NCBI GenBank assembly: GCA_910586895.1
Contig: CAJUIW010000003.1
Coordinates: forward strand, 124,001-188,000
DNA length: 64,000 nucleotides
Source of the DNA: an uncultured Muribaculaceae bacterium
GTDB taxonomy: Bacteria > Bacteroidota > Bacteroidia > Bacteroidales > Muribaculaceae
Reading direction: 5' to 3'
Of this stretch, positions 35,931 through 44,420 are shown piece by piece; positions within the stretch are counted from its first letter, which is position 1, and each line of letters begins with the position of its first letter. Below the pieces are notes generated by a model. The model had not been told where the DNA came from and ran no database searches. It saw only the letters and a list, made by a program, of their open reading frames with translations. The position numbers were made by a program, and so were the translations under genes.

Positions 35931-37154
35931 TCAGCCCAATGTCAATGCTGACATCCACTGTGGAGCAATCCTTTCTGCCGCAGCGCGAAGTTCAGCCGCA
36001 GTAACGGATTCTATGGCCTCGACAAGTTCACGGTCAGTGGCCACATGATTGCGGTAAAGCATGGAACGGCCTATACCCAATGCCCTGTTCTCCTTATTCT
36101 CCGAGGCCACTGTCAGCTGCCCCACATACTGACGTCGTGCCGCCGCAAGAGCCCTGTCTGAGAGAGGCCTGTCAGCCAGGCGATTCACCACATTGCTTAC
36201 CAGCCGACGGCAACGCTCCGTATCATCCGGATCACATCCGAAATAAATGCTGAACAGTCCGCAGTCAGTGTACAGTGCCGTCGAGGCCTCAACTGTGTAC
36301 ACCAATCCCCGACGCTCGCGCAACTCAACATTCAGCAGCGAGTTCATGCCCGGGCCACCTATGATATTGGTAAGCAAAGCCATGGCATAACGGTCATGGC
36401 TGAACATCGAACCTATGCGGGCACCCAACACCGTATGTGCCTGATGGGTATTGATATGCCGTGTATGGCAGAACTGCGCCACCTGCGCAGGTTTGCAGCG
36501 ATTCTGGACCATATCCGGATGATGCAATACGCCAAAATACCTCTCCGCACGCCTGAAAAAAGCATCAGCGGAATCTGAGCCACTAAAAAACAGCACCATG
36601 CGTCCCGGAGTATAACGTCCGGTCAGATAGCGCCTGCATATACCGGAGTCAAATGTACGTAGGGTATCCAGATTGCCGAGAATATTATGCCCCAGCGGAC
36701 TGCCGGCGAAAATCAGGTCATCGAAGTCATCGACTACCGCTTCGGAGGGGATATCCAGATATGAATTGATTTCATCTGCCACCACCTCACGCTCACGGTC
36801 GATCTCAGCTTGCGGAAATTGCGAATAAGCCACCAGGTCGGCAATAAGTTCCATGCCGCGGTCAAGATACCCGGCCGGAAATATGGAATAGACTGCTGTG
36901 GTTTCCTTTGTGGTATAGGCGTTCAGTTCGCCCCCTATGGATTCCATGCGGTTTATTATGTGCCACGATTTCCGCTTGCTGGTGCCCTTGAATATGGTGT
37001 GCTCCACAAAGTGGGCCAATCCCTCCTCACCCGGCGCTTCATCGCGGCTACCGGCATCGACCATCAGGCCGAGATATCCGGCCCGGCCTGCCGTAGAGCA
37101 GTGGACGCAGCGCAGTCCGTTGGACAACACATGACTTCTAACTGATTCAGCCAT
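35931..37154 (-). CDS. M16 family zinc metallopeptidase
   Basis: Pitrilysin-type peptidase related to mitochondrial processing peptidase. The inverted zinc motif H-x2-E-H is at H48-E51-H52 (LAHFVEHTIFKG), with a downstream Glu expected near residue 128 in REVVADEINSYLD. The N-terminal M16 domain covers about residues 10-160 and the inactive-like C-terminal M16_C about 165-350. The 407-aa length is that of single-chain two-domain members. There is no signal peptide, so it is probably cytoplasmic. It sits between dusB and fabD on the same strand with gaps of about 70 bases; a weak hairpin precedes it. Confidence 0.92.
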   Translation of the reverse strand: MAESVRSHVLSNGLRCVHCSTAGRAGYLGLMVDAGSRDEAPGEEGLAHFVEHTIFKGTSKRKSWHIINRMESIGGELNAYTTKETTAVYSIFPAGYLDRGMELIADLVAYSQFPQAEIDREREVVADEINSYLDIPSEAVVDDFDDLIFAGSPLGHNILGNLDTLRTFDSGICRRYLTGRYTPGRMVLFFSGSDSADAFFRRAERYFGVLHHPDMVQNRCKPAQVAQFCHTRHINTHQAHTVLGARIGSMFSHDRYAMALLTNIIGGPGMNSLLNVELRERRGLVYTVEASTALYTDCGLFSIYFGCDPDDTERCRRLVSNVVNRLADRPLSDRALAAARRQYVGQLTVASENKENRALGIGRSMLYRNHVATDRELVEAIESVTAAELRAAAERIAPQWMSALTLG

Positions 37155-37162
37155 AGATTAAA

Positions 37163-37196
37163 CACTCTCCCCATACCTTAAGGTATAAGGAGAGTG
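37163..37196 (-). terminator. Hairpin after fabD
   Basis: CACTCTCC (37163-37170) pairs with GGAGAGTG (37189-37196), with ATACC/GGTAT pairing inside. There is little T tract, so it is either a weak terminator or an mRNA stability element. Confidence 0.5.
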
Positions 37197-37226
37197 AGCT
37201 AATGATATTATTAAATGCAGATAGTA

Positions 37227-38105
37227 TTACTGACGGCCAGAAACCTCCATGGCACGGTCGATTTTGCTGACAAGACCCTGGAGCACCTTGCCCGGGCCGA
37301 GTTCAACGAACTCAGTAGCGCCATCGGCAATCATGTTCTTCACTGTCTGTGTCCAGCGCACGGGAGCTGTAAGCTGGGCCACGAGGTTGGCCTTGATTTC
37401 AGCAGGGTCAGTGTGGGGCTTGGCATCAACATTCTGATAAACCGGGCAGCAGGGAACTGACACTGTGGTACGTTCGATAGCTTCAGCCAGTTCAGCACGG
37501 GCAGGCTCCATGCAAGGTGAATGGAAAGCACCGCCCACCTTGAGCTTGAGAGCACGCTTGGCACCGGCGGCAAGAAGCTTCTCACATGCGGCGTCGATAG
37601 CCTCAACCTCACCTGATATTACAATCTGACCGGGGCAGTTGTAATTGGCGCATACAACCACGCCGTCAATTTCAGAGCAGATTGACTCAACTGTCTCATC
37701 GGGGAGAGCGAGTACGGCAGCCATGGTTGAGGGCTTCAGTTCACATGCCTTCTGCATGGCCTGTGCACGGGCTGACACCAGACGGAGGCCATCCTCAAAA
37801 GTGAGGGCTCCGGCAGCAACAAGTGCTGAGAACTCACCGAGTGAGTGACCGGCCACCATATCAGGATTGAATTCCTCGCCCATAGTCTTGGCAAGAATCA
37901 CAGAGTGAAGGAAAATGGCAGGCTGTGTAACCTTAGTCTGCTTGAGGTCCTCATCTGTTCCTTCAAACATAAGGTCAGTGATACGGAAACCAAGTATTTC
38001 ATTGGCTTTCTCAAACATTTCACGAGCCACCTCGCTATTTTCATACAGGTCCTTACCCATTCCTACGAACTGGGCGCCCTGACCGGGAAATACAAATGCT
38101 TTCAT
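37227..38105 (-). CDS. fabD: Malonyl-CoA:ACP transacylase
   Basis: Transfers malonyl groups from CoA to acyl carrier protein, the entry to fatty-acid elongation. The FPGQGAQFVGMGKDL start, the nucleophile Ser88 in GHSLGEFSAL and the His in GGAFHSPCM near residue 196 are all present, as is an Arg-containing SARAQAMQ segment near 112. Its 292 aa is the typical bacterial size. It is divergent from tatA and has its own promoter; it is not next to other fab genes here. Confidence 0.95.
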   Translation of the reverse strand: MKAFVFPGQGAQFVGMGKDLYENSEVAREMFEKANEILGFRITDLMFEGTDEDLKQTKVTQPAIFLHSVILAKTMGEEFNPDMVAGHSLGEFSALVAAGALTFEDGLRLVSARAQAMQKACELKPSTMAAVLALPDETVESICSEIDGVVVCANYNCPGQIVISGEVEAIDAACEKLLAAGAKRALKLKVGGAFHSPCMEPARAELAEAIERTTVSVPCCPVYQNVDAKPHTDPAEIKANLVAQLTAPVRWTQTVKNMIADGATEFVELGPGKVLQGLVSKIDRAMEVSGRQ

Positions 38106-38137
38106 TATAAAGTGATAATAATTTGTAAAAGTGAGTG

Positions 38138-38145
38138 CAAATTTA
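38138..38145 (-). promoter_or_regulatory. -7 promoter element for fabD
   Basis: On the minus strand this reads TAAATTTG, matching TAnnTTTG, 33 bases before the fabD start. Confidence 0.55.
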
Positions 38146-38211
38146 CTATTTTTACTTCACATTTCGTTACCTTTACGCTCAAAATCAACACTAATAGATA
38201 CTTCTACATAT

Positions 38212-38409
38212 ATGATACCTGCATTTATGGGACTCGGCACACCGGAAATAATAGTGATTGCACTTGCTATCCTGCTGCTCTTTGGCGGCCGCAAGATTCC
38301 TGAACTGATGCGCGGTCTGGGTAAGGGCGTCCGTTCATTCCGCGAAGGCATGAACGATATTTCAAGCGAAATCAACAAAGCTGACTCCGACAACCGGGAT
38401 AAGGAATGA
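38212..38409 (+). CDS. tatA: Twin-arginine translocase subunit TatA/TatE
   Basis: A 65-aa pore-forming subunit of the Tat system, which exports folded proteins. It has a short N-terminal transmembrane helix with GTPEIIVIALAILLLFGG, the hinge GGRKIPELMRGLGKGVRSF, an amphipathic helix, and an acidic tail. I chose the ATG at 38212; the one at 38227 (MGLGTPE) is also possible. A TACCTTTA -7-like element is at 38168-38175. Its stop overlaps the tatC start (ATGA at 38406-38409), so translation is coupled. Confidence 0.92.
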   Translation: MIPAFMGLGTPEIIVIALAILLLFGGRKIPELMRGLGKGVRSFREGMNDISSEINKADSDNRDKE

Positions 38410-39251
38410 GCTCCGCACCGCATAGCGGCACATCACAGAAAGGCGACATGACCTTCTGGGAGCATATTAACGCTCTTCGTGGCGTGCTCATAAAATCGCT
38501 CCTGTCGGTGGGCATCCTCTGGTTGGTATTTCTCTCCGTGATGCCCCGTATATTCGACAGCATCATTCTGGCACCGTGCAGAGCGGATTTCCCTACCTAC
38601 AGATTGCTTGAATCGTTAAGCCGCTATTTCTCAATTCCGGGCATAGATGCGTCTGAAGGATTCAATGTGAATCTTATCAACATTCAGCTTGCCTCACAGT
38701 TTTTCATCCATATATCCTCGGCCTTCTGGCTGGCACTCACGGTAGCCACGCCTGTCATTCTTTTCCATATATGGCAGTTTGTGGCTCCGGCGCTATACGA
38801 CCATGAACGCAGAGCCGCCTCACGGGCGTTTATATCCGGTACACTGCTGTTTTTCATCGGGGCAGCAACAGGGTATTACATCGTGTTTCCGCTTACACTC
38901 CGCTTTCTGGCCGGATATCAGATGAGTCCGTTGATACCCAACCAGATTTCGCTGGATTCATACATGGATAATTTCACCATGCTTATATTGATGATGGGGC
39001 TGGTGTTTGAGCTGCCTATCGTGGCATGGATGCTTGGACGATTAGGCATTCTCAGCCGCTCGCTGTTCATCCGCTACCGCCGGCACGCTATTGTGGCGAT
39101 GCTGATTGTCGCAGCCATAATAACACCCACGGGCGATCCGTTCACCCTCATGGTGGTGTTCATCCCGGTATATCTGCTGTGGGAAGCCGGCGCTCTTCTT
39201 GTGCCGCGCGAGGCAAATGAAGTTCAGTCGGCGCAGTCGCAACAGTCATAA
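38406..39251 (+). CDS. tatC: Twin-arginine translocase subunit TatC
   Basis: Receptor subunit of the Tat system that recognises the twin-arginine signal. There are six hydrophobic helices in 281 aa. The N-terminal TFWEHINALRGVLIKS holds the conserved E and LR pattern of the signal-binding site, and FELPIVAWMLGRLGI near residue 197 and VVAAIITPTGDP-like IVAAIITPTGDPFTL near 236-250 are family hallmarks. It follows tatA with a 4-base overlap; there is no tatB, as usual in Bacteroidetes. Its last 28 bases overlap the 3' end of the convergent ABC ATPase gene. Confidence 0.95.
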   Translation: MSSAPHSGTSQKGDMTFWEHINALRGVLIKSLLSVGILWLVFLSVMPRIFDSIILAPCRADFPTYRLLESLSRYFSIPGIDASEGFNVNLINIQLASQFFIHISSAFWLALTVATPVILFHIWQFVAPALYDHERRAASRAFISGTLLFFIGAATGYYIVFPLTLRFLAGYQMSPLIPNQISLDSYMDNFTMLILMMGLVFELPIVAWMLGRLGILSRSLFIRYRRHAIVAMLIVAAIITPTGDPFTLMVVFIPVYLLWEAGALLVPREANEVQSAQSQQS

Positions 39252-39925
39252 TGTGCGTAGTGACTGCCCGAATGGCATATATGCAGCGACCCGTCCACTA
39301 TTATATGCCGGTTAGCCATTGAGGCTATGGTGGTCATTTCGTGCGATACGAGTATTATGGTGGTATGCCCGGCCAATTGCTCCATCATATCATAGATGTG
39401 ACGCTCAAAGCGCTTATCCACATAGCTGAGAGGCTCGTCAAGCACAAGTACCGACGGCTCCGATATCAGGGCCCGCCCCAGCAAAGTCCTCTGCAGCTGT
39501 CCTCCTGATATCTCTCCGAGTCCATTATCGCCATGCTTCTCAAGCCCCATAAGTTTGAGCATTTCCTCCACTTTGCCAGATTTGACGTCCTTTGACAATC
39601 CTTTGACGGACATCAGACCCGATGCAATCACCTGACGCACGGTAATAGGGAAGTGGGAGTCAATCTTATTCTTCTGCGGGAGATAACCGATGGAAAGATG
39701 CCTGACCTCAGCACCTGACGGGTCAAAATAACGGACACTCCCGGATGTGGGACGAAGCAGCTTAAGGATAATGCGCAACAGTGTGGTTTTTCCACCTCCG
39801 TTTGGGCCGGTTATCGCCACAAAATCGCCTTTATTTATAGACAGATCAACATCAGAGAGCACACTGCGCCTGTCCCATTTCATACTCACTCCGGTGAGTT
39901 GTATTATAGTACCGTTATTTTCCAT
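39224..39925 (-). CDS. znuC: Metal ABC transporter ATP-binding protein (ZnuC-like)
   Basis: ATPase of a zinc or manganese type ABC importer, 233 aa. Walker A is GPNGGGKTTLLR, the signature is ISGGQLQRTLLGRAL, and Walker B is SVLVLDEPLSYVD, followed by the switch His in VSHEM. GYLPQKNKIDSHFPITVRQ is the usual Q-loop stretch of the ZnuC/MntB group. The start at 39925 lies one base after the stop of the solute-binding gene; an in-frame start further upstream is inside that gene. No permease gene follows, because the next gene is convergent tatC. Confidence 0.88.
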   Translation of the reverse strand: MENNGTIIQLTGVSMKWDRRSVLSDVDLSINKGDFVAITGPNGGGKTTLLRIILKLLRPTSGSVRYFDPSGAEVRHLSIGYLPQKNKIDSHFPITVRQVIASGLMSVKGLSKDVKSGKVEEMLKLMGLEKHGDNGLGEISGGQLQRTLLGRALISEPSVLVLDEPLSYVDKRFERHIYDMMEQLAGHTTIILVSHEMTTIASMANRHIIVDGSLHICHSGSHYAHYDCCDCAD

Positions 39926-39926
39926 A

Positions 39927-40823
39927 TCAGTTTGAAGCCAGTTCACGGGCCATCTTAATCATTTCGTCAGTCCATTCGTAGGAGAGCAGATTCACTGTCA
40001 CACCTCTTGTCCCTGTCTGCCGGGCAAGCAGTTCAGAGCGTCCCCCGTCATATTCCGGCTGAATAAACAGCACCTGCGCCCCTGAAGCGCGGGCCATATC
40101 TATCTTTTCGCGGAGCGATGCGGCCGACAATTCCTTGCTTTCCTCCCCGACAGCTATCTGACGAAGCCCGTAGTCACGCGCGAAATAGCTCAGCGAGGGG
40201 TGCCAGACCATGAATGAACGTCCGCTCACCGGCTTCAGCACATCGCGCAGTTCAGCATCAACAGAGTCAAGCCTTGCTACAAGCGAATCATAACGCGATT
40301 TATAGTACTCTGTTCCTTCAGGGTCGATACGCTGTACGGCGGCAAGCATATTCGCAGCCATTATACGCGCGTTGGTCAGCGAGCTCCATGTGTGAGGGTC
40401 ATAGAATTCATGCGCTCCATGACTATGCCCGTGGGCATGTCCGTGCGGTTCGTCACAACCATCCTCAACACCAATAAAGTCAATTCCCTCGGTAGTGTCC
40501 ACCACATCAATCCCCTGACCGGCATCTGACAGCCGGCCTATCAGGGCATCCTCAAATGCTCCTGCACCCACCTTAAAATACAAGCGGCTACCCTCAACCT
40601 TCCGCAGCACCGACATGGACGGATCATAATTTTCAGGATCAGCACCTTTTCCCATCACCGTGACAACATCCATCCTATCGCCCACAATACTTTCAAGCAG
40701 ATAGCGCTGCGGCTCGATGCTGACAGCCACAACAGGTTTGCCCCCCGCATCCTTACGGGCTCCGGAACAAGCCGTCAGCAGCAGGCATAATATTATAGCC
40801 GGATATAGTTTATTCTTTAACAT
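39927..40823 (-). CDS. znuA: Zinc ABC transporter solute-binding lipoprotein (ZnuA-like)
   Basis: Cluster A-I metal-binding protein of 298 aa. The lipobox LTAC in the first 20 residues indicates a lipid anchor. VVAVSIEPQRYLLESIVGD opens the mature fold; a His-rich loop EPHGHAHGHSHGAHEFYDPH near residues 130-152 is typical of zinc-specific ZnuA and may gather metal. The ligand positions His in DPHTW and the His in VWHPSLSYFAR are present. The first ATG of the open frame is 13 codons earlier, but the one at 40823 yields a good lipoprotein signal. Its start overlaps the end of the VanZ-GNAT gene by 14 bases. Confidence 0.9.
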   Translation of the reverse strand: MLKNKLYPAIILCLLLTACSGARKDAGGKPVVAVSIEPQRYLLESIVGDRMDVVTVMGKGADPENYDPSMSVLRKVEGSRLYFKVGAGAFEDALIGRLSDAGQGIDVVDTTEGIDFIGVEDGCDEPHGHAHGHSHGAHEFYDPHTWSSLTNARIMAANMLAAVQRIDPEGTEYYKSRYDSLVARLDSVDAELRDVLKPVSGRSFMVWHPSLSYFARDYGLRQIAVGEESKELSAASLREKIDMARASGAQVLFIQPEYDGGRSELLARQTGTRGVTVNLLSYEWTDEMIKMARELASN

Positions 40824-41760
40824 TATAGACTTCTTTATGCAGTGTGGATGCCACTCTATCAAGGTCAGGCACCTGTCCGCAAGTCATCAGCATAAGTTCA
40901 ACGGAAGGCAATCCTTCGGAATATGGAGGCTGCACATACGCATATTCTTCACATGCACGGAAGCCGCAACGCTTATAAAACGCTATCCGGCGACGGGCCA
41001 TCTCACCGGTAGCTACCGGTTCCACTTCAAGGACCAGTCCCGGCGCGGCATCAGTAATCATGCCGAGCACCCGGGCTCCTATGCCTTGCCCACGTAAACA
41101 GCCGTCGACTGCAAAATGTTCAACATAGTCAAAGCCATCAAAATGCCAGCATGTTATCATTCCGACAGGGCGTTCATGTATATATATGCATATGAATTCC
41201 AGTGGCGATGACGCCGACACACCTTTATTTATCAGATCGGTCCATTCACGGCGCTCCTCCGGCGGAAAGGATGATTCGTAAAGCTTCTTTATCCGTCCGG
41301 GACACTCTTTTGCGTGGCGAAGTGTACGCAATGATATTTTAGCCCCACGGCGCAAAATGACATTAACCAACGGCCGGAGGATGAGCGGCAGCAGGACCGC
41401 CCCGGCCATATCTGCAAGCAGATCCATCCAGTCGCCACTCCGGCCGGCGTGCATCAGATCCTGAAGAACCTCAACCACGCCTCCGGCTACAGTAGATAGC
41501 AACGCTGCAGGAATCAGTAATGACAGAGGCGCCTTGGCAAGAAAGCGGCGGCGGGATTCATCCCACCATAATATCACTGCAAGAGTTCCAAACATCAGAA
41601 AATGCACCACCTTATCCGCTCCAGGGAACAGCGGCACATCCACCACCTTATCCGGTACAGGCAGAAGTGTCAGGCACAGGATGACTGCAAGAATAATCAG
41701 CGAGGGCACAAAATGGGGTAATCGCCCCACTAAACGGCCTATCTTTTCAAAAAATACCAT
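40810..41760 (-). CDS. VanZ-like membrane domain fused to a GNAT acetyltransferase
   Basis: A 316-aa protein with two parts. Residues about 1-130 form a VanZ-like membrane domain with three or four helices and the family stretch FPGADKVVHFLMFGTLAVIL, including the KxxH pattern. Residues about 150-300 form a GNAT domain with PEERREWTDLI near the start, VEHFAVDGCLRGQGIGARVLG, which is the acetyl-CoA-binding Q/RxxGxG/A site, and AFYKRCGFR near the end. GNAT enzymes acetylate amines; the target here is unknown. ATG 41760 is preferred over the one at 41817, giving a short N-terminus before the first helix. VanZ and GNAT are usually separate genes. It overlaps znuA and may be cotranscribed with it. 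Confidence 0.78.
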   Translation of the reverse strand: MVFFEKIGRLVGRLPHFVPSLIILAVILCLTLLPVPDKVVDVPLFPGADKVVHFLMFGTLAVILWWDESRRRFLAKAPLSLLIPAALLSTVAGGVVEVLQDLMHAGRSGDWMDLLADMAGAVLLPLILRPLVNVILRRGAKISLRTLRHAKECPGRIKKLYESSFPPEERREWTDLINKGVSASSPLEFICIYIHERPVGMITCWHFDGFDYVEHFAVDGCLRGQGIGARVLGMITDAAPGLVLEVEPVATGEMARRRIAFYKRCGFRACEEYAYVQPPYSEGLPSVELMLMTCGQVPDLDRVASTLHKEVYNVKE

Positions 41761-41878
41761 AGAATGCAAAATTACCAAATTCCCATCATTCAAACAAATC
41801 AGACATGCAGGCCCCATATTTGCAAAATAATGTAAAAAATATAAGCCCGCATATTAATCATACCTGAAAAAAAAACGC

Positions 41879-41886
41879 TACCTTTG
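41879..41886 (+). promoter_or_regulatory. -7 promoter element for the AspT-like transporter
   Basis: TACCTTTG matches TAnnTTTG, 67 bases before the chosen ATG at 41954. Confidence 0.6.
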
Positions 41887-41953
41887 CACACTCAATGCGG
41901 GAGCGTCCGCATGATTAATGCTAATCATTATAAACCAATTAATTGTATCCGCA

Positions 41954-43618
41954 ATGGATTTTTCATGGTTAACTAACCTTATTGGCCCCGGAAGCACTTC
42001 ACTTGCCAGTACGTTGGTTCTCTACTCGTTCGTGATAGCGGCGGGTGTCTACCTCGGCAAGCTCAAGCTTGCAGGCGTATCACTGGGTGTGACGTTTGTG
42101 CTTTTCGTTGGAATTATCATGGGGCATTTCGGCTATGTGGTAAATGCCGAAGTTCTGAAATTTGTCCGTGAATTCGGTCTTATTCTGTTCATTTTCTCAA
42201 TCGGTATTCAGGTGGGTCCCGGCTTCTTCGCATCCTTCAAGGAGGGTGGTGTAAGGCTCAATATGCTCGCCGTGATGGGCATAGCGCTCAACGTGCTTAT
42301 TGTCCTTGCAATCTACTTCATCGAGGATGGCAAGACAAGCATTGAAGCACTTGTAGGCGTCATGTCAGGTGCTGTGACCAATACTCCCGGTCTGGCAGCC
42401 GCCCAGCAGACAGCCGACAATCCCGAGGCCATAAACACCATGGCCATGGGTTATGCCGCAGCCTATCCGCTCGGTGTGATCGGTATCATCGCCGCCATGT
42501 TCCTTATCAAAGCGCTGTTCCGCATCAATACCGCCGATGAAATCGCTGCACTTGAGAAGGAGAAAGAAAGCTCACAGCAGAAGCCGAGCATGATCACAGT
42601 GGAGGTACACAACGACCTTATCAACGGCCGTTCGCTCCGCCAACTGCATGACATCATACAGTGCGACTTCGTCATATCACGTATGATCGGCTCCGATGGC
42701 AAGATTGTCATACCGACCTCAGTAACAACCGTTCACCCCGGCGACAAGCTTTTTGTGGTAATATCATCACAGGATGTGGAGCGCTTCGAATCAGTGGTTG
42801 GTCCTGAGATCCAGATGGACTGGGATGCCGCCACTCCGAGTCAGGTAGTTAGCCGCCGCATAGTTATCACCAAGAGCGAATATAACGGTGTGGCACTCGG
42901 CTCACTCCGCCTTCACAATGCATATAACCTTAACCCCACACGCGTTAACCGTGCCGGCGTCGACCTGCTTGCATCGCCCAGCCTGCGCCTCCAGATGGGC
43001 GACCGTCTGACAGTGGTGGGCGACCTCGGCGACATTGACCGTCTTGCACAGAAGCTCGGCAACTCGATGAAGCGTCTTAACGAACCGAACCTTATCACCA
43101 TATTCATCGGTATCCTGTTCGGTATCATCGTGGGTTCAATCAATGTAGGCTTCGGCATGAAGCTCGGACTTGCCGGCGGACCGCTGGTTGTAGCTATCCT
43201 GCTCAGCCGCTTCGGCTACAAGTTCAAGCTTGTCACCTACACATCATCGTCGGCCTCCCTGCTTATGCGTGAGCTCGGCATCTGCCTCTTCCTTGCCTCA
43301 GTGGGTATATCCTCTGGTGCAGGATTTGCAGAAACGGTGTTCAACACCACCGGTATGTGGTGGGTAATATGGGGCTTCATCATCACATTCGTACCTCTGG
43401 TAGTAGTTGGATGCATTGCCCGCGGTGTCTACAAAATCAATTTCCTGTCAATCATGGGTCTGTTCTCAGGCGGCTATACCGATCCCCCGGCCCTTGCCTA
43501 TGCCAACGGCAGCACCGGCCATGACCAGCCTGCGGTAGCATACTCGACAGTCTATCCTCTGACTATGTTCCTGCGTGTGGTTGCCGCACAGGGCCTAATA
43601 CTGGCACTGATGTCATAA
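41954..43618 (+). CDS. AspT/YidE-YbjL family transporter with two TrkA-C domains
   Basis: Inner-membrane anion antiporter family, best known from the aspartate:alanine exchanger; substrate is unknown here. The N-terminal membrane half (about residues 1-195, of 554) includes FVREFGLILFIFSIGIQVGPGFF and GVMSGAVTNTPGLAAAQQ, the AspT hallmark. Two RCK_C/TrkA-C domains lie in the middle (about 210-290 and 300-375). The C-terminal membrane half repeats the motif as LGICLFLASVGISSGAGF and FSGGYTDPPALAYANG. I chose ATG 41954 (MDFSWLTNLI) over 41918, since the longer start adds no conserved sequence. It is monocistronic and is followed by a strong terminator. Confidence 0.9.
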   Translation: MDFSWLTNLIGPGSTSLASTLVLYSFVIAAGVYLGKLKLAGVSLGVTFVLFVGIIMGHFGYVVNAEVLKFVREFGLILFIFSIGIQVGPGFFASFKEGGVRLNMLAVMGIALNVLIVLAIYFIEDGKTSIEALVGVMSGAVTNTPGLAAAQQTADNPEAINTMAMGYAAAYPLGVIGIIAAMFLIKALFRINTADEIAALEKEKESSQQKPSMITVEVHNDLINGRSLRQLHDIIQCDFVISRMIGSDGKIVIPTSVTTVHPGDKLFVVISSQDVERFESVVGPEIQMDWDAATPSQVVSRRIVITKSEYNGVALGSLRLHNAYNLNPTRVNRAGVDLLASPSLRLQMGDRLTVVGDLGDIDRLAQKLGNSMKRLNEPNLITIFIGILFGIIVGSINVGFGMKLGLAGGPLVVAILLSRFGYKFKLVTYTSSSASLLMRELGICLFLASVGISSGAGFAETVFNTTGMWWVIWGFIITFVPLVVVGCIARGVYKINFLSIMGLFSGGYTDPPALAYANGSTGHDQPAVAYSTVYPLTMFLRVVAAQGLILALMS

Positions 43619-43648
43619 CCGCCTGGAAAAGGAAACGATATAATAAAA

Positions 43649-43699
43649 ACAGACAGCATCTGTCAAGGCATAAAGCTGACAGATGCTGTCTGTTTTATA
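43649..43699. terminator. Terminator between the AspT-like gene and the thioredoxin genes
   Basis: A perfect 17-bp stem (43649-43665 with 43677-43693) is followed by TTTATA on the plus strand and preceded by a run of A, so it can serve both convergent genes. Confidence 0.85.
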
Positions 43700-43717
43700 T
43701 AGTATATCAAGAAGAAA

Positions 43718-44014
43718 TCATACAAAACGGTTCACCATATCCTCCAGTTCGGAAGCGGGTTTCTCACCTTCGTCATGCCACACCTCCTGGCCGTCCTTGA
43801 ACAAAGCCCATCCGGGGAATGCATCAATACCGCATGTCTTCATCTCCTGCGGATACTGCTCGCCATCAAGCTTCACGATATTTGCCCGTCCATCAAACAG
43901 GACCGCAAGATCGTCGACGATAGGCATCATGCGGTGGCAATGGGGACACCATGTGGCATAGAACATTATCAAAGTAGGCCTACTGCCATCAATCTTAGAC
44001 TGTATGTTATTCAT
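43718..44014 (-). CDS. Thioredoxin-like protein with CPHC active site
   Basis: A 98-aa single-domain thioredoxin fold without a signal peptide, so cytoplasmic. The active site C23-P-H-C26 (ATWCPHCHRMM) is the dipeptide seen in DsbA, which makes the redox pair more oxidising than the usual CGPC. A cis-Pro is expected in the segment TCGIDAFPGWALF near residue 68-75. It is encoded 13 bases downstream of a normal thioredoxin and is probably cotranscribed with it. Substrate unknown. Confidence 0.82.
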   Translation of the reverse strand: MNNIQSKIDGSRPTLIMFYATWCPHCHRMMPIVDDLAVLFDGRANIVKLDGEQYPQEMKTCGIDAFPGWALFKDGQEVWHDEGEKPASELEDMVNRFV

Positions 44015-44027
44015 AGTGCGTCAAAGT

Positions 44028-44330
44028 TTATTTTGATATAAATTCATTTAACTTCTCCTCTAGTTGTGCTGCCTGATGCAAACCGTTGCCACGCCATACA
44101 GCTTCACCCTCCTTAAATATAAACAGGGTAGGAATTGACTGGACTCTGTAACGGGCCGACAACTCCGGATTGCGGTCGACATCGATTTTGATCACATTCA
44201 CAGCATCGCCAAATTTGCTCTTTACCTGTTCCAGAATAGGTGCCTGCATTTTGCAAGGTCCACACCAAGTGGCGAAGAAGTCAACCAAAGTGGGCTTCTT
44301 ATCTTTTATAAAATCATTAAATTCGCTCAT
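44028..44330 (-). CDS. trxA: Thioredoxin
   Basis: A 100-aa classical thioredoxin that reduces protein disulfides in the cytoplasm. The active site C23-G-P-C26 lies in FFATWCGPCKMQAP, the buried Asp-bearing strand is PTLVDFF, and the cis-Pro is in the YRVQSIPTLFIFKEGE segment near residue 71. The length is slightly short at the N-terminus compared with E. coli TrxA (109 aa), as in other Bacteroidetes forms. It is the first gene of a two-gene unit. Confidence 0.92.
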   Translation of the reverse strand: MSEFNDFIKDKKPTLVDFFATWCGPCKMQAPILEQVKSKFGDAVNVIKIDVDRNPELSARYRVQSIPTLFIFKEGEAVWRGNGLHQAAQLEEKLNEFISK

Positions 44331-44420
44331 TTTATTATTCTTTTTTTGTTATTGTTCCATTTATCGGCTGCAGTGTCAATCACAGGCCGTCATTCACATA
44401 ACAATTGCCACAGGGTAAAG

